Positions 1 to 9,403 of a stretch of DNA of 64,000 bases are shown in pieces. Source of the DNA: Halopenitus persicus (GTDB taxonomy: Archaea > Halobacteriota > Halobacteria > Halobacteriales > Haloferacaceae); the NCBI RefSeq assembly GCF_002355635.1, contig NZ_AP017558.1:2418001-2482000 (forward strand). Reading direction: 5' to 3'. Under the pieces are notes generated by a model. The model was given only the letters and a program-made list of their open reading frames with translations, ran no database searches and had not been told where the DNA came from. Each line of letters starts with the position of its first letter. Within the stretch, counting starts at the first letter, position 1. The translations under genes and the position numbers were made by a program.

Positions 1-795
1 GTGATGCCCGCGTACGTCCACGGCGCGGAGACCTACGCCACGAAGCTCGCCGCGGTTCACGAGGCCAACCCCGGTCGCGGGCTCGAGACGGTCAACGCCA
101 CGATCGCGCTCACGGACGCGGCGACCGGGCTGCCGGTCGCCTACCTCTCCGGATCCCGGATCACGAACGCCAGAACCGGCTGTATCGGGGGCGTTGCCGC
201 CCGCGCGCTCGCGGCCGGCGGACCGGTCACACTCGGCGTGATCGGCGCCGGCCAGCAGGCACGCTGGCAGGTCAGGGCGATCGACGCCGCGACCGATCTC
301 GAGCGCGTCCGCGTCCACTCCCCGAGCGACTCCCGGCTCGAGTGTGCGGCGACGCTCCGGTCGGAGGGGATCGACGCGACGGCCGTCGACTCGCCGCGTG
401 CTGCGGTGGCGGGCGCGACCGTCGTGGTCACCGCGACCCCGGCGAGCGAGCCGGTCTTCGACGGCGCCGACCTCGATCCGGGAACGCTCGTGGTGGCGAT
501 CGGCGCCTACGACGAGTCGATGCGCGAGCTCGACGCCGAGACGATCCGGCGCGCGGACCGCCTCTTCGGGGACGTCCCGTCCGAGGCGGCCCACACGGGC
601 GATATCCCGGACGACGTCACCGCCGCCGACCTCACCCCGCTTTCGGCCGCGCTCGAGGGGACGGCTGGGCGCGGATCGGACGCCGAGATCATCGTCGTCG
701 AGTCGGTCGGCAGCGCGGTCCTCGACGCCGCCGCTGCCGAGCACTTACATACGGAAGCGCAACGACGCGACGTCGGACGTGACGTCGACGTGTGA
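1..795 (+). CDS. Ornithine cyclodeaminase / alanine dehydrogenase family protein, 5'-truncated by window edge
   Basis: The reading frame is open from the first base, so the true start lies upstream. About 264 residues are present against roughly 320-330 for the family, so some 60 N-terminal residues are missing. Visible family features are a substrate/NAD region with 'SRITNARTG' and a Rossmann motif 'LGVIGAGQQARWQ', followed by the usual 'VVVTATPASEPVF' strand. Members (mu-crystallin fold) act on ornithine, alanine, proline or related imino/amino acids with NAD(P). The exact substrate cannot be read from the sequence. The gene converges on the next gene with almost no gap. Confidence 0.85.
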   Translation: MMPAYVHGAETYATKLAAVHEANPGRGLETVNATIALTDAATGLPVAYLSGSRITNARTGCIGGVAARALAAGGPVTLGVIGAGQQARWQVRAIDAATDLERVRVHSPSDSRLECAATLRSEGIDATAVDSPRAAVAGATVVVTATPASEPVFDGADLDPGTLVVAIGAYDESMRELDAETIRRADRLFGDVPSEAAHTGDIPDDVTAADLTPLSAALEGTAGRGSDAEIIVVESVGSAVLDAAAAEHLHTEAQRRDVGRDVDV

Positions 796-797
796 GT

Positions 798-1310
798 TCA
801 GTCGACGATCTCGACCTCGACCGCGTCGCGCTCCACCGCGAGCCGGAACGTCGGGACCGTGCGGTAGACCACCTCGACGACGTTCTTGCGCCGGAGGCTC
901 TGCAGCGCCTTCCGAACGTCCTCCACGTCAGGATCGAGGTCGAACTCCTCCCGGAGCCCGTTGAGCACGCTGACGACCGACTCCGACCGCTCGTCCGGTC
1001 CGGCCACGACGGCGAAGACGCGCGCTTCGAGCTCCGGCACGCGGATGACGCTCGGGACGCCGTTCCCGTCAGGATCGTCGCCGCCCGCCTCGATGCCGGG
1101 TTCGACGTCGACGAGGTCGGCGGCTTCCGCGGTCGCTCGGATGAGGCTGTTGTCGTCCCGGAAGTAATAGTCCTTGAGATTGGACTCGAGGTAGCCGTGC
1201 ACCTCGCTGCCGGAGTCCATCCCCCACGCCGCCTGGAGCTCGGCGTTCTTCGTCGGCTGCAGCCGGACCACGTCCGCGAGCCGGTCCAGCTCCTCATCGG
1301 TGAGACTCAT
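798..1310 (-). CDS. Conserved haloarchaeal protein (DUF5797-like), probable winged-helix fold
   Basis: This 170-residue acidic protein starts at an ATG giving 'MSLTDEELDRLADVV'. It contains 'LQPTKNAELQAAWG' early on, which I recognise from a haloarchaea-specific family I believe is DUF5797. The C-terminal half ('VEDVRKALQSLRRKNVVEVVYRTVPTFRLA') reads like a helix-turn-helix plus wing, so a DNA-binding or regulatory role is possible but is only inferred. There is no signal peptide or membrane segment. It is a single gene, convergent with the upstream cyclodeaminase. Confidence 0.7.
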   Translation of the reverse strand: MSLTDEELDRLADVVRLQPTKNAELQAAWGMDSGSEVHGYLESNLKDYYFRDDNSLIRATAEAADLVDVEPGIEAGGDDPDGNGVPSVIRVPELEARVFAVVAGPDERSESVVSVLNGLREEFDLDPDVEDVRKALQSLRRKNVVEVVYRTVPTFRLAVERDAVEVEIVD

Positions 1311-1456
1311 ACCGCCGGCTACCTCGTCCGCCAGTAAGGACGTTCCGAATCCCGGTTGTCGGGTTGGGGTCGGCGGGGATCGGACCGAAAACGACGGATC
1401 CGGCGCGATCGGCCCGTGTCGACACCCTTATTCGATGTGGTACCACACGACGATGT

Positions 1457-1861
1457 ATGGACGACATTCTCGTGGGACGCGTCATGACGAGCGAGGCGAT
1501 CACGGTACATCCGGACACCTTCGTCGAGGAGGCCGCCTCGCTGTTGCTCGAAAAGGGGATCGGATCGCTGGTCGTCGTCGACGACGACGACCGGCTCGAG
1601 GGCATTCTGACGACGACTGACTTCGTTCACATCGTCGCGGCGAGCAAGCCGAAGGCGCAGACGACCGTCGAGCGATACATGAGCACCGACGTCACGACGG
1701 CGAGCGCCCAGGACCCGATCACGGACGTCGCCGACGTGATGATCGAGCAGGGGATTCACCACCTCCCGGTCGTCGACGAGGAGGGAGGCGTCATCGGAAT
1801 CGTCTCCACGACCGACCTGACGAAGTACATCTCCGGCTTGCAGCCGCGACGGACCGCCTGA
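1457..1861 (+). CDS. Two-CBS-domain protein
   Basis: This 134-residue protein consists of two CBS repeats (about residues 8-58 and 72-125), each ending in the typical 'LxGILTTTDF' or 'VIGIVSTTDL' strand-helix. Such paired CBS modules bind adenosine nucleotides or similar ligands and act as stand-alone sensors in archaea. The ligand and partner are unknown here. I chose the ATG giving 'MDDILVGRVMT' because CBS domain 1 begins at once; the in-frame sequence before it is not family-like. The gene converges with the MFS gene, and a 37-base tandem duplication fills the space between their stops. Confidence 0.85.
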   Translation: MDDILVGRVMTSEAITVHPDTFVEEAASLLLEKGIGSLVVVDDDDRLEGILTTTDFVHIVAASKPKAQTTVERYMSTDVTTASAQDPITDVADVMIEQGIHHLPVVDEEGGVIGIVSTTDLTKYISGLQPRRTA

Positions 1862-1933
1862 TCGGTCACCGCTGCCTGATCGGGCGTCCGGAGTCGGATC
1901 GGTCACCGCTGCCTGATCGGGCGTCCGGAGTCA
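1860..1933. repeat. Tandem duplication, 37-base unit x2, between convergent genes
   Basis: Positions 1860-1896 and 1897-1933 are identical apart from the last base. The first copy overlaps the last base of the CBS stop and the second runs over the MFS stop codon, so the duplication lies across the 3' junction of two convergent genes. See the finding on tandem repeats. Confidence 0.95.
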
Positions 1934-3256
1934 CGTGGACACGCCGAGCGTCTCGTCGACCTGGGTCACCACGGCGAGGACCGCCAGCACCGCCAGCGCC
2001 GACCCGGCCGCGAACGGGACGACGAAGCCGTACTCGACCAGGACGCCCGAGGTTAGGGGACCGATCGCGACACCCAGCCCGAACCCCATCGTGAGTACCG
2101 ACAGCGTCGATCCGGACTCGCCCTCCTTGGCGATGTCGCCGGCGATCGCCAGCGACGGGGGGAACGCGAGCGCCACGGAGATCCCCTGGACCAGGCGGAC
2201 GACGAGCATCGTGACCGGCGTCGTGACGACCCCCTGCAGCAGCGTCGACGGAACCAGCAGCGCGAATCCCGCGAGGAGGAACGGCCGTCGGCCGAACCGG
2301 TCGGCCGCACGCCCAACCGGGACCTGGAAGACGACGTTCGCGATCGTCACGGCGGCGAACTGGATTCCGAACCAGACTGGCGCCTGGCCGAGTCGGAGGT
2401 TGATCTGGTTTTGCAGCGTGGCGAACAGCGCGATGCAGATGCCCATCGCGACGGTCGCGAGCCCGAGCGCGAACACCGGATCGAAGAGCCGGTCGTCACC
2501 GAACACGCGGATCGAGACGTCCCTGCCGCTCGCCTTCGCGGACTCCTCGGTGTCGTGAACCAGCCGGTAGACGAGCGCGAACGAGAGGTACGCCCCGGCA
2601 CACGCCGCGAGGAACGCGGCGTCGTATCCGGAGATGACCGCGGGCCGCCCGAAGGCCGTTTCGATGCCCAGCGTCGAGAGGTCGTAGGGGCCCGCCTCGA
2701 CGACGACGCCCGCGAGGATCGGCCCGAACCCGAACCCGAACAGCCGGAACGTGTTGAACACGCCGAAGTTCTCCCCGCGCTCGTCGGGGCTCGCGGCGTA
2801 CTCGTTCACGAGCGCGACGACCGCCGGGATGGTCAGGGCCGCGCCGATGCCCTGTGCCGCCCGCAGCACGACGAGCGTCCAGTAGTCGGTCGCGAAGACG
2901 TAGAGGCCGCTCGCGGTCCCCAACAGCGCGATCCCCGCCAGGATGAACGGCCGGCGCTTCCCGACCCGGTCGGAGAGTCGTCCCGTCCACGGCTGGGAGA
3001 AACTGTTGAGGAATCCGAACAGCGAGAGGACGACCCCGATGAGCAGCGGCTCCGTGACCGGGATCGACGCCGGACCGACGCCGACGCGTCCGCCGAGCAG
3101 CGATCCGAGATCGACCACGCCGCTGGCGATGTACAGCGGGAGGACGACGATCAGGAACGAGTTGCCGATCGCGCCGACCATCCGGGCCGACCCCAACACG
3201 ATCACTCGCCTGTCGGCGCCGAAGATCGGCGAAGCCAGCCGTCCGAGCAGTCCCAT
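1931..3256 (-). CDS. Major facilitator superfamily transporter (drug/metabolite exporter type)
   Basis: This 441-residue membrane protein has about 12 hydrophobic helices. The MFS loop 2-3 signature appears as 'QPWTGRLSDRVGKRRPFI' and is repeated in the second half as 'VPVGRAADRFGRRPFLL', as expected for the duplicated six-helix fold. The best start is the ATG giving 'MGLLGRLASPIF', since the first helix follows soon after; upstream in-frame sequence is Arg/Pro-rich and not transporter-like. It probably effluxes small molecules by proton or cation antiport. The substrate is unknown. Confidence 0.85.
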   Translation of the reverse strand: MGLLGRLASPIFGADRRVIVLGSARMVGAIGNSFLIVVLPLYIASGVVDLGSLLGGRVGVGPASIPVTEPLLIGVVLSLFGFLNSFSQPWTGRLSDRVGKRRPFILAGIALLGTASGLYVFATDYWTLVVLRAAQGIGAALTIPAVVALVNEYAASPDERGENFGVFNTFRLFGFGFGPILAGVVVEAGPYDLSTLGIETAFGRPAVISGYDAAFLAACAGAYLSFALVYRLVHDTEESAKASGRDVSIRVFGDDRLFDPVFALGLATVAMGICIALFATLQNQINLRLGQAPVWFGIQFAAVTIANVVFQVPVGRAADRFGRRPFLLAGFALLVPSTLLQGVVTTPVTMLVVRLVQGISVALAFPPSLAIAGDIAKEGESGSTLSVLTMGFGLGVAIGPLTSGVLVEYGFVVPFAAGSALAVLAVLAVVTQVDETLGVST

Positions 3257-3431
3257 CCGTCGAAGCGTTCGGGGGTCCGGTTGAAGGGTCTTCTGTCTGC
3301 TCAGTGGCACGTTCCGGCAGCGTCCGCACGCCGGCGTGGAACCGGAGTCCGAAGGTCGCTCGGGGACTGCCTCCGAACGCCGTGCACCCCGAGCACCGAG
3401 CCGACCCGAAGGGCATTCCCCGATCCCGCCG

Positions 3432-3439
3432 TTTATATA
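3432..3439 (+). promoter_or_regulatory. TATA box of the TFS gene
   Basis: The sequence 'tttatata' is centred about 27 bases before the ATG at 3463. In haloarchaea this puts transcription initiation at or next to the start codon, so the mRNA is likely leaderless. Confidence 0.7.
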
Positions 3440-3462
3440 CCGTGGCGTGGCATTCACCGCGT

Positions 3463-3789
3463 ATGGAGTTTTGCGACGAGTGCGGCTCGATGATGAAGGC
3501 CGGCGAGGGGGAGGACCACTGGGTCTGTACCGCCTGCGGCTTCGAGAAGGGGCGCGACGAACGCAAGGAGGCCGCGATGGTCACCACCCAGGGCCAGGAA
3601 TCCTCCGAGATCGTCGACGTCAGCGACGCCGAGGACAAGGGGCTGCCCACCACGACGGTCCACTGTCCGGAGTGTGGCAACGACTCCGCCTACTGGTATA
3701 TGCAGCAGATCCGGTCGGCCGACGAGTCGGAAACTCGATTTTTCGTCTGTACCGAGTGCGAACACAAGTGGCGCGAGGACGACCACTAA
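3463..3789 (+). CDS. tfs: Transcription factor S (TFS), RNA polymerase cleavage factor
   Basis: This 108-residue protein has two zinc ribbons: Cys4/Cys7/Cys22/Cys25 (RPB9-like) and Cys68/Cys71/Cys96/Cys99 (TFIIS C-domain). Between the second set of cysteines is the acidic loop 'RSADE' (residues 84-88). In TFIIS-type factors its Asp-Glu pair enters the polymerase active site to stimulate cleavage of backtracked RNA. The length and both ribbons match archaeal TFS. A strong TATA box 27 bases upstream supports this ATG and a leaderless mRNA. Confidence 0.95.
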   Translation: MEFCDECGSMMKAGEGEDHWVCTACGFEKGRDERKEAAMVTTQGQESSEIVDVSDAEDKGLPTTTVHCPECGNDSAYWYMQQIRSADESETRFFVCTECEHKWREDDH

Positions 3790-3879
3790 CCGCGTCGTCG
3801 CCCGTTCGACGCCGCACTCCGTTTCCAGTCTCCGGGACCGACCGATATGGCAACGGCGTGGCGACCCGACGAGTCCGCC

Positions 3880-4725
3880 CTACGGACGCCGGGCGAACGT
3901 CAGGTAGCCGGTGTGGCCGACCCCCGCCGTCGAGGGCCGCGACCCGCGCTCGGAGAAGTCCATCTCCCGCTGGATCGTCTCCAGCGTCTCGACGTCCTCG
4001 AGGCCGGCCTCGCGGGCGGCCTCGACGACCGCGCGCGTCCCCTCGACGAACGGCGAGTAGGCTGCGAGGAACCCGCCGGGGACGAGCACGTCGGGCGCGT
4101 GCGTAACGATGTCGTCGGCGTCGCCGGTGTCGAGGGTGAGCACGTCGAACCGGTCGTCCGCGAGGCCGGTCGAGTCGATGTCGTCGTCGGCTTCGGTCCC
4201 CGGTTCGTCGTCGACCGGCTCGACGCAGTCAATCGATTCGTCGGCGTCGGTCGATTCGGTCGGCTCGCCGTCGCCCGCCAGGACCGCGGCGAGGTCGCCG
4301 GTCCGAACGTCGACGCGGTCGGCCACTCCCGCGATCCGCATGTTCTCGCGGGCCACGTCCGCAAACTCCGGGTCCCGTTCATAGGTCCGCACGGTCGCGC
4401 CGGCGCGCCCGAGCGCCGCGGCGAGGATGCCCGTGCCGGTGCCGGCGTCGAGGACGCGGTCGCCAGCCGCGACCCCGACGTGACCGATAACGAGTCCGAC
4501 GTCGCGGGGCATCATCGGCGCGCCGGTACGGTCGAGGTGGTCGAAGAGATCCGGCAGCCGGAGCTCGCGCACCTCGAAGGCCTCCCCGAGGTGCGTCTCG
4601 ACGACGTCGCCGTGTTCGGCGTCCTCCGGGAGCTCCAGGACGCCGAGGTCGGTGCCGAACTCCGCGCCGGGCTCGAGCAGGTACTCCCGACCGTCGCCGA
4701 TCAGGAGGTAGGCGGGGTCGGTCAC
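3880..4725 (-). CDS. trmI: tRNA (adenine-58-N1)-methyltransferase TrmI-like
   Basis: This 281-residue protein has an N-terminal beta domain starting '[12 protein letters not shown]' and the SAM-binding motif 'VLDAGTGTG' at about residues 91-99. It then has '[10 protein letters not shown]', '[10 protein letters not shown]' and a C-terminal 'FSERGSRPS' segment typical of TrmI/Trm61. Archaeal TrmI methylates A57/A58 in the T-loop of tRNA. An acidic low-complexity loop (about residues 145-175) is inserted between SAM motifs, a common haloarchaeal elaboration. The start is a GTG that overlaps the NAC stop as GTGA, so translation is probably coupled to nac. Confidence 0.88.
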   Translation of the reverse strand: MTDPAYLLIGDGREYLLEPGAEFGTDLGVLELPEDAEHGDVVETHLGEAFEVRELRLPDLFDHLDRTGAPMMPRDVGLVIGHVGVAAGDRVLDAGTGTGILAAALGRAGATVRTYERDPEFADVARENMRIAGVADRVDVRTGDLAAVLAGDGEPTESTDADESIDCVEPVDDEPGTEADDDIDSTGLADDRFDVLTLDTGDADDIVTHAPDVLVPGGFLAAYSPFVEGTRAVVEAAREAGLEDVETLETIQREMDFSERGSRPSTAGVGHTGYLTFARRP

Positions 4726-5126
4726 TCCAGTCGGGCGATGGCGGCCGCGAGGTCGCCCTCCTCCGCCTCGAGCGCCTCGATGGCGTCCTCCTCGCTGACG
4801 CCGGCACGCTCGGCGACGATCATCACGTCGTCCTCCGGGATCGCGACGCCCGAACCGCCGGGTTCGTCGTCGCCGGCCGCCAGCTCGGCCGCCGATCCCG
4901 CGCCGCTTCCGCCGGTTCCCGACTCGACGGACTCGGGCTCGCCGACGACCTGATAGGTTTCCTGACCCTGGGCGTCCATCTTGGTGACCTGCGGGGCGTC
5001 GAAGACGAGGTCCTCCTCGTCGGTCCGGATGACGACCTCCTCGACGTCGAGTTCGGTGACGTCGATCCCCATCTGTTTCATCATCTGTTTCATCTTTCGC
5101 GGGTTCATACCGCCGCCTCCAAGCAT
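4722..5126 (-). CDS. nac: Nascent polypeptide-associated complex protein (archaeal alpha-NAC)
   Basis: This 134-residue protein begins '[20 protein letters not shown]', the usual archaeal NAC opening. It is followed by the NAC beta-barrel core ('[20 protein letters not shown]') and a C-terminal UBA domain ('[21 protein letters not shown]'). Between them is a Gly/Ser/Ala-rich acidic linker. Archaeal NAC homodimers bind ribosomes and nascent chains. An earlier in-frame ATG nine codons upstream is possible, but the Gly-rich start is the conserved one. It overlaps trmI by four bases. Confidence 0.92.
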   Translation of the reverse strand: MLGGGGMNPRKMKQMMKQMGIDVTELDVEEVVIRTDEEDLVFDAPQVTKMDAQGQETYQVVGEPESVESGTGGSGAGSAAELAAGDDEPGGSGVAIPEDDVMIVAERAGVSEEDAIEALEAEEGDLAAAIARLE

Positions 5127-5282
5127 ACCTCCGAGTCGCGCTCGTGGCAGCAAAAGGGTGACGAACGGGGAGCGGCATCCGAATCGGATCCGGTCCGTCG
5201 CGGCGCGAGCCTCGCGGATCTGCCTTCGGAGGGACCGAATCCGCCTCCACAGTTAAGTTCCACACGGCCGACGTTCCGGCTG

Positions 5283-6974
5283 ATGTTCGATCCCGAGGAC
5301 CTCGCGGCGATCCGGGAGGCGAAGGCGGACTGGGAGGCCGAGTCCCACGATCCGGCCGTCGAGAGCGCCGGCGAGCGCCGCGCGGAGTTCACCACCGACA
5401 CCGAGGGACAGTCGGTCGATCCGCTGTACACGCCCGCGGACGTCGCGGACCTCGAGTACGACGCGGACCTCGGCTTCCCGGGCGAGGAACCGTTCACGCG
5501 CGGCGTCTACGCCACGATGTACCGCGGCCGACTCTGGACGATGCGCCAGTACGCCGGGATGGGAACCGCACGCGAGACCAACGAGCGGTTTCGCTACCTG
5601 ATCGACGAGGGGTCATCGGGACTGTCGATGGCCTTCGACCTCCCGACCCAGATGGGCTACGACTCCGACGCGTCGATGGCCCGGGGGGAGGTCGGCCGGT
5701 CCGGGGTCGCGATCGACACGCTCGCCGACTTTGAGCGCGTCTTCGAGGGGATCCCGCTCGAGGAGGTCTCGACGTCGATGACGATCAACGCCCCGGCAGC
5801 GGTGCTGTTGGCGATGTACGTCGCGGTCGGCGACGAGCAGGGCGTCCCGCGGACGGAGCTCCGCGGAACGATCCAGAACGACGTGATGAAGGAGTACATC
5901 GCACGGAATCTCTACATCTACCCACCGGAGCCGTCGATGCGGCTCGTCACGGACGTCTTCGAGTTCTGTGCCGATGAGGTGCCCAACTTCAACACGATCT
6001 CGGTCTCGGGGTATCACGTCCGCGAGGCCGGCTCGACGGCCGCCCAGGAGGTCGCCTTCACGCTCGCGAACGGGATCGCGTACGTCGAGGCCGCGATCGA
6101 CGCGGGGCTGGACGTCGACGCGTTCGCGCCGCGGATCTCCTTTTTCTTCAACGCGCACAACGACGTCCTCGAGGAGACGGCGAAGTTTCGGGCGGCTCGC
6201 CGGCTGTGGGCGCGGATCATGGACGACCGTTTCGACGCCGACGATCCCGACGCCAAACGGCTCAAGTTCCACGCCCAAACCGGCGGGTCGACGCTCACCG
6301 CCCAGCAGGTCGAGAACAACGTGGTCAGGGTCGCCTACCAGGCGCTCGCGGCCGTTCTCGGCGGCGCCCAGAGCCTCCACACCAACGGGAAGGACGAGGC
6401 GCTGGCGCTTCCGACCGAGCAGTCGGTCCGGACGGCGCTGCGGACCCAGCAGATACTCGCCCACGAGTCGGGCGTGGCCGACACGGTCGACCCGCTCGCC
6501 GGGTCGTACTACGTGGAGAGCCTGACCGACGGCATCGAGGAGCGTGCCCGCGAGATCATCGACGAGGTCGACCGCCGCGGCGGGATGCTCCCGGCGGTCG
6601 AAAGCGGATGGGTCCAGCGGCGGATCCGCGAGGTCGCCTTCGAGCGCCAGCGCGAGATCGAGGCGGGCGACCGCGTCATCGTCGGCGTCAACGCCCACGA
6701 GGTCGACGAGGACCCCGCGATCGACCTCGAGGAGGTCGACCCGGATCTGGAGCGCGACCAGCGCGAGCGCCTCGCGGCCGTGAAGGCGGACCGCGACGCC
6801 GACGCCGTGGACGACGCGCTCGCGGACGTGCGGGCGGCGGCCCGCGACGACCGGAACCTGCTTCCGCCGATCGTGACCGCGGTCAAGCGATACGCGACCG
6901 TGCAGGAGGTCTGTGACGTCCTGCGCGAGGAGTTCGGTGAGTATCGGCCGGAGTCCGGTTCGTCGGCGACGTAG
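5283..6974 (+). CDS. mcmA: Methylmalonyl-CoA mutase, large (catalytic) subunit
   Basis: This 563-residue protein contains only the substrate-binding TIM-barrel half of the mutase. Family motifs are '[17 protein letters not shown]', '[15 protein letters not shown]', '[13 protein letters not shown]' and '[14 protein letters not shown]'. The C-terminal B12-binding domain is absent, as expected for archaea where it is a separate small subunit, not found here. The enzyme interconverts methylmalonyl-CoA and succinyl-CoA using adenosylcobalamin, in propionate and methylaspartate-cycle metabolism. The gene stands alone. A repeated segment containing 'ggcgacgtagccgggatc' spans its stop codon. Confidence 0.95.
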   Translation: MFDPEDLAAIREAKADWEAESHDPAVESAGERRAEFTTDTEGQSVDPLYTPADVADLEYDADLGFPGEEPFTRGVYATMYRGRLWTMRQYAGMGTARETNERFRYLIDEGSSGLSMAFDLPTQMGYDSDASMARGEVGRSGVAIDTLADFERVFEGIPLEEVSTSMTINAPAAVLLAMYVAVGDEQGVPRTELRGTIQNDVMKEYIARNLYIYPPEPSMRLVTDVFEFCADEVPNFNTISVSGYHVREAGSTAAQEVAFTLANGIAYVEAAIDAGLDVDAFAPRISFFFNAHNDVLEETAKFRAARRLWARIMDDRFDADDPDAKRLKFHAQTGGSTLTAQQVENNVVRVAYQALAAVLGGAQSLHTNGKDEALALPTEQSVRTALRTQQILAHESGVADTVDPLAGSYYVESLTDGIEERAREIIDEVDRRGGMLPAVESGWVQRRIREVAFERQREIEAGDRVIVGVNAHEVDEDPAIDLEEVDPDLERDQRERLAAVKADRDADAVDDALADVRAAARDDRNLLPPIVTAVKRYATVQEVCDVLREEFGEYRPESGSSAT

Positions 6975-7044
6975 CCGGGATCAGGATCGCTGGCGACGTA
7001 GCCGGGATCGGCGACGTGGCTGGCGGCGCTACGGCGGCGACCGG

Positions 7045-7512
7045 TCACTCCTCGGTCTCGAACGTCCCGATCCCGGCCGCGGGCGGGGCGACGATCTCGA
7101 AACTCCGCTCGCTCCAGTCGTCCTCCAGGAACACGAAGACGCGGCCGCCGGCCAGCTCGGGGTCTGCCTCCACCTGCGTCCGCTCGCCGACGCGTCGGGC
7201 GGCGACGCCGGGGAACAGCTCCTCGCCCTCGCCGGGCTCGAAGAGCACTCTCCCCACGCCGCTGTCCTCCAGGATCTCGTCGTGGGTCTTGAGGTCGTTC
7301 ACGTAGGTCATCACGCCCTCGGTCTCGGTCGGGTCGGTCACGAGCACGTGCGTCTCCTTGCCGGGGCCGGCCGTGAGCGTCCCCTCGACGGCGGTCGGCA
7401 CGCCGCGATAGAGGGTCGTTCGGCCGTCGAGATACTCCACCACGACGCCCTCCTCCCGGAGCTCGATGCCGAGGGTGCTCGGCGGGACGTCGGACCGTGC
7501 TGACGAGGACAT
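7045..7512 (-). CDS. Conserved haloarchaeal protein (DUF5796-like)
   Basis: This 155-residue acidic soluble protein has a conserved opening 'RSDVPPSTLGIELREEG' and motifs 'VMTYVNDLKTHDEIL', 'VGRVLFEPGEGEELFPGV' and 'RVFVFLEDDW'. I recognise these as a haloarchaea-only family, which I believe is DUF5796. No catalytic motif is evident and I do not assign a function. The ATG giving 'MSSSARSD' was preferred because conserved sequence begins there. It is transcribed divergently from shikimate kinase. Confidence 0.75.
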   Translation of the reverse strand: MSSSARSDVPPSTLGIELREEGVVVEYLDGRTTLYRGVPTAVEGTLTAGPGKETHVLVTDPTETEGVMTYVNDLKTHDEILEDSGVGRVLFEPGEGEELFPGVAARRVGERTQVEADPELAGGRVFVFLEDDWSERSFEIVAPPAAGIGTFETEE

Positions 7513-7663
7513 AGCGATCCGTCCGGTCGCGGCGGCAAAAAGGGACGCGTTCCTCGCCGCGCGCCGACGGTCCGATCGGGAGGCTTCGACCCCCACCGAT
7601 TAGCCGGTCCGGCCGGCCGACCGAGACCGCCACATCTATGCCCTCGCTCGGAAGTCAATCGGT

Positions 7664-8596
7664 ATGGAGGGACGGGCAGCCGCGTTGGGCGCCGGAACGG
7701 TCCTCAACGCGCTGGCGACCGGCACCGGGTCCGCGTTCGGCATCGACGTCGAGACGCGTGCGACCGTCGAGCTCGATCCGGACGCCGCCGACGTCACCGG
7801 CGAGATCGCCGAGGCCCCGACCGCCGACACCGAACTGATCGAACGCTGCGTCGCGCTCGCCACCGAGCGCTGGGGCGACGGCGAGGGCGGCACGGTGCGG
7901 ACGGACAGCGACGTCCCGCTGGCGGCCGGGCTCAAGAGCTCGAGCGCGGCCGCGAACGCGACCGTGCTGGCGACCTGTGCCGCGCTCGGCGTGACCGTTG
8001 GCGACGGTGATCCCGACGCCCCCGACGTCCCAGACGCCCCCGACGTCCCAGACGCCCCCGACGTCACCCGGTTGGAGGCGTGTCGGCTCGGCGTCACGGC
8101 CGCCCGCGAGGCGGGGGTCACGGCGACCGGTGCATTCGACGACGCGTCGGCGTCGATGCTCGGCGGCGTCACGCTCACAGATAACACGGCGGACACGTTG
8201 GTTCGACGGGACGTCGTCGACTGGGACGTCCTCGTCTGGACGCCGCCCGAGCGCGCCTACAGCGCCGACGCCGACGTCGCCCGATGTGCGAACGTCGCTC
8301 CGATGGCTGACCTCGTCGCCGAGCTGGCTCGCGAGGGCCGGTACGCGCCGGCGATGTCCGTCAACGGGCTGGCCTTCTCGGCCGCCCTCGGCTTCTCCCC
8401 GGAGCCGGCCGTCGAGGCGATGCCCCACGTCACCGGCGTCTCGCTGTCCGGAACCGGCCCCAGCGTGGTGGCCGTTTCCGACCCCGCGGACCCCGAGACG
8501 GACCTCGACCGCGTCCGCGACCTGTGGGACGACCGCGAGGGAACCGTCCGCTCGACGACCACCCGTTCCGACGGCGCACGGATCCGGACCGACTGA
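7664..8596 (+). CDS. aroK: Archaeal shikimate kinase (GHMP kinase family)
   Basis: This 310-residue protein belongs to the GHMP superfamily rather than the bacterial AroK fold. The ATP-binding motif is 'PLAAGLKSSSAAANA', the N-terminus 'ALGAGTVLNALATGTG' is typical of archaeal shikimate kinase, and the C-terminal 'GVSLSGTGPSVVAV' is GHMP motif 3. It phosphorylates shikimate with ATP in chorismate synthesis. The next gene, 15 bases downstream, is chorismate mutase, so the pair forms an aromatic amino acid operon. A three-copy 'DAPDVP' insertion (8015-8068) sits in a surface loop after motif 2. Confidence 0.93.
   Translation: MEGRAAALGAGTVLNALATGTGSAFGIDVETRATVELDPDAADVTGEIAEAPTADTELIERCVALATERWGDGEGGTVRTDSDVPLAAGLKSSSAAANATVLATCAALGVTVGDGDPDAPDVPDAPDVPDAPDVTRLEACRLGVTAAREAGVTATGAFDDASASMLGGVTLTDNTADTLVRRDVVDWDVLVWTPPERAYSADADVARCANVAPMADLVAELAREGRYAPAMSVNGLAFSAALGFSPEPAVEAMPHVTGVSLSGTGPSVVAVSDPADPETDLDRVRDLWDDREGTVRSTTTRSDGARIRTD
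8015..8068 (+). repeat. In-frame tandem repeat, 18-base unit x3, inside aroK
   Basis: The unit 'gacgcccccgacgtccca' occurs at 8015-8032 and 8033-8050, and with two changes near its end at 8051-8068. It encodes DAPDVP-DAPDVP-DAPDVT. The unit is a multiple of three, so copy changes keep the frame. Confidence 0.95.
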
Positions 8597-8611
8597 CCAC
8601 GACCATCACCT

Positions 8612-8908
8612 ATGACACCGAACGACCCAACCCCGGAGGAGATGAGCCTCGACGAACTGCGTGCCGAGATCGAGGACATCGACCGCGAGATCGTCGAGTT
8701 GATCGCCCGCCGCACCTACGTCGCCGACACCGTCGCCGCCGTCAAGGAGGAGCGGGACCTGCCCACGACCGACGAGTCACAGGAGGCCCGCGTGATGGAA
8801 CGGGCGGGCACGAACGCCGAGCAGTTCGACGTCGACGCGAACCTCGTGAAGGCGATCTTCCGGCTGCTGATCGAGTTGAACAAGGTGGAGCAGCGAGAAA
8901 GTAGATAA
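8612..8908 (+). CDS. aroQ: Chorismate mutase (AroQ type)
   Basis: This 98-residue all-helical AroQ mutase has an N-terminal helix 'LDELRAEIEDIDREIVELI' carrying the catalytic arginine, then 'RRTYVADTVAAVKEE' and a C-terminal 'KAIFRLLIELNKVEQ'. It rearranges chorismate to prephenate. It follows aroK by 15 bases. The last codons (cag cga gaa agt aga taa) are unlike the GC-rich codons before them, and a recoded version of the same end appears at 10016-10048. This suggests that a mobile element replaced the gene's tail. Confidence 0.92.
   Translation: MTPNDPTPEEMSLDELRAEIEDIDREIVELIARRTYVADTVAAVKEERDLPTTDESQEARVMERAGTNAEQFDVDANLVKAIFRLLIELNKVEQRESR
8877..8895. other. Candidate attachment site, left copy, in 3' end of chorismate mutase gene
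   Basis: These 19 bases match 10016-10034 at 17 positions, including ten uninterrupted identical bases 'aaggtggagc'. The two copies flank 1.1 kb of AT-richer DNA holding toxin-antitoxin remnants. No integrase gene remains between them, so the link to integration is inferred. Confidence 0.45.
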
Positions 8909-9131
8909 GGCGCAAAATACACGCCTTAGGCATCCTATCCTCTACATATCGGTCGTATATTCGCTTCTGAGAGGATCTTGACGTGCAGTCGGAGTCGGTG
9001 AGCAGTCGGAAGACTGGATCCTCGTCCGCAGTGAATGCGTTCCGACGACTCCGCTACAGTCCCTCACCCAGACTTGACGAGAGAGACACCGCGACGATAC
9101 TGGTCAGTCCTCGCTGTATCCCAACCCAATG

Positions 9132-9147
9132 ACACAATATTCTGTGT
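9132..9147. promoter_or_regulatory. Palindromic promoter/operator of the vapB gene
   Basis: ACACA (9132-9136) and TGTGT (9143-9147) flank 'atattc', which can serve as the TATA box about 27 bases before the GTG start at 9164. Antitoxins often autorepress by binding palindromes over their own promoter, so this is a plausible VapB operator. Confidence 0.45.
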
Positions 9148-9163
9148 ACACATCGCTTCCAGT

Positions 9164-9394
9164 GTGCCTAGTATCACCGTCAACGTCGACGACGACCTCA
9201 AAGACCGAATGGAGGAACATCCGGAAAGAAACTGGAGCGAGGTTACCCGACAGGCTATTCAGGAGAAGATCGAGACGCTCGAAGTGATGGACGAGCTTAC
9301 ATCCAATAGCGAACTCACCGAGAGTGACGTCTCCGAAATCGCTGACAAAATCAACGAAAGCGCACGCAAACGCGTCGAAGAAGAATCGGCGTAA
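9164..9394 (+). CDS. VapB-type antitoxin (ribbon-helix-helix)
   Basis: This 76-residue protein starts with GTG in 'VPSITVNVDDDLKDRM', an RHH strand-helix-helix opening. It continues with 'NWSEVTRQAIQEKIETLEVMDEL' and a charged C-terminal toxin-binding tail. It is the standard haloarchaeal VapB layout and is followed nine bases later by the start of a PIN toxin gene that is cut short. The GTG is chosen over longer starts because the RHH strand begins there and a TATA-containing palindrome sits 27 bases upstream. It may persist as an orphan antitoxin. Confidence 0.75.
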   Translation: MPSITVNVDDDLKDRMEEHPERNWSEVTRQAIQEKIETLEVMDELTSNSELTESDVSEIADKINESARKRVEEESA

Positions 9395-9403
9395 TCTCGA
9401 CGG

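Noticed and set aside
2411-3493. 360-codon plus-strand frame opposite the MFS gene
   Set aside because: Its Arg/Glu/Asp-rich composition without any family pattern and complete overlap with a convincing transporter rule it out.
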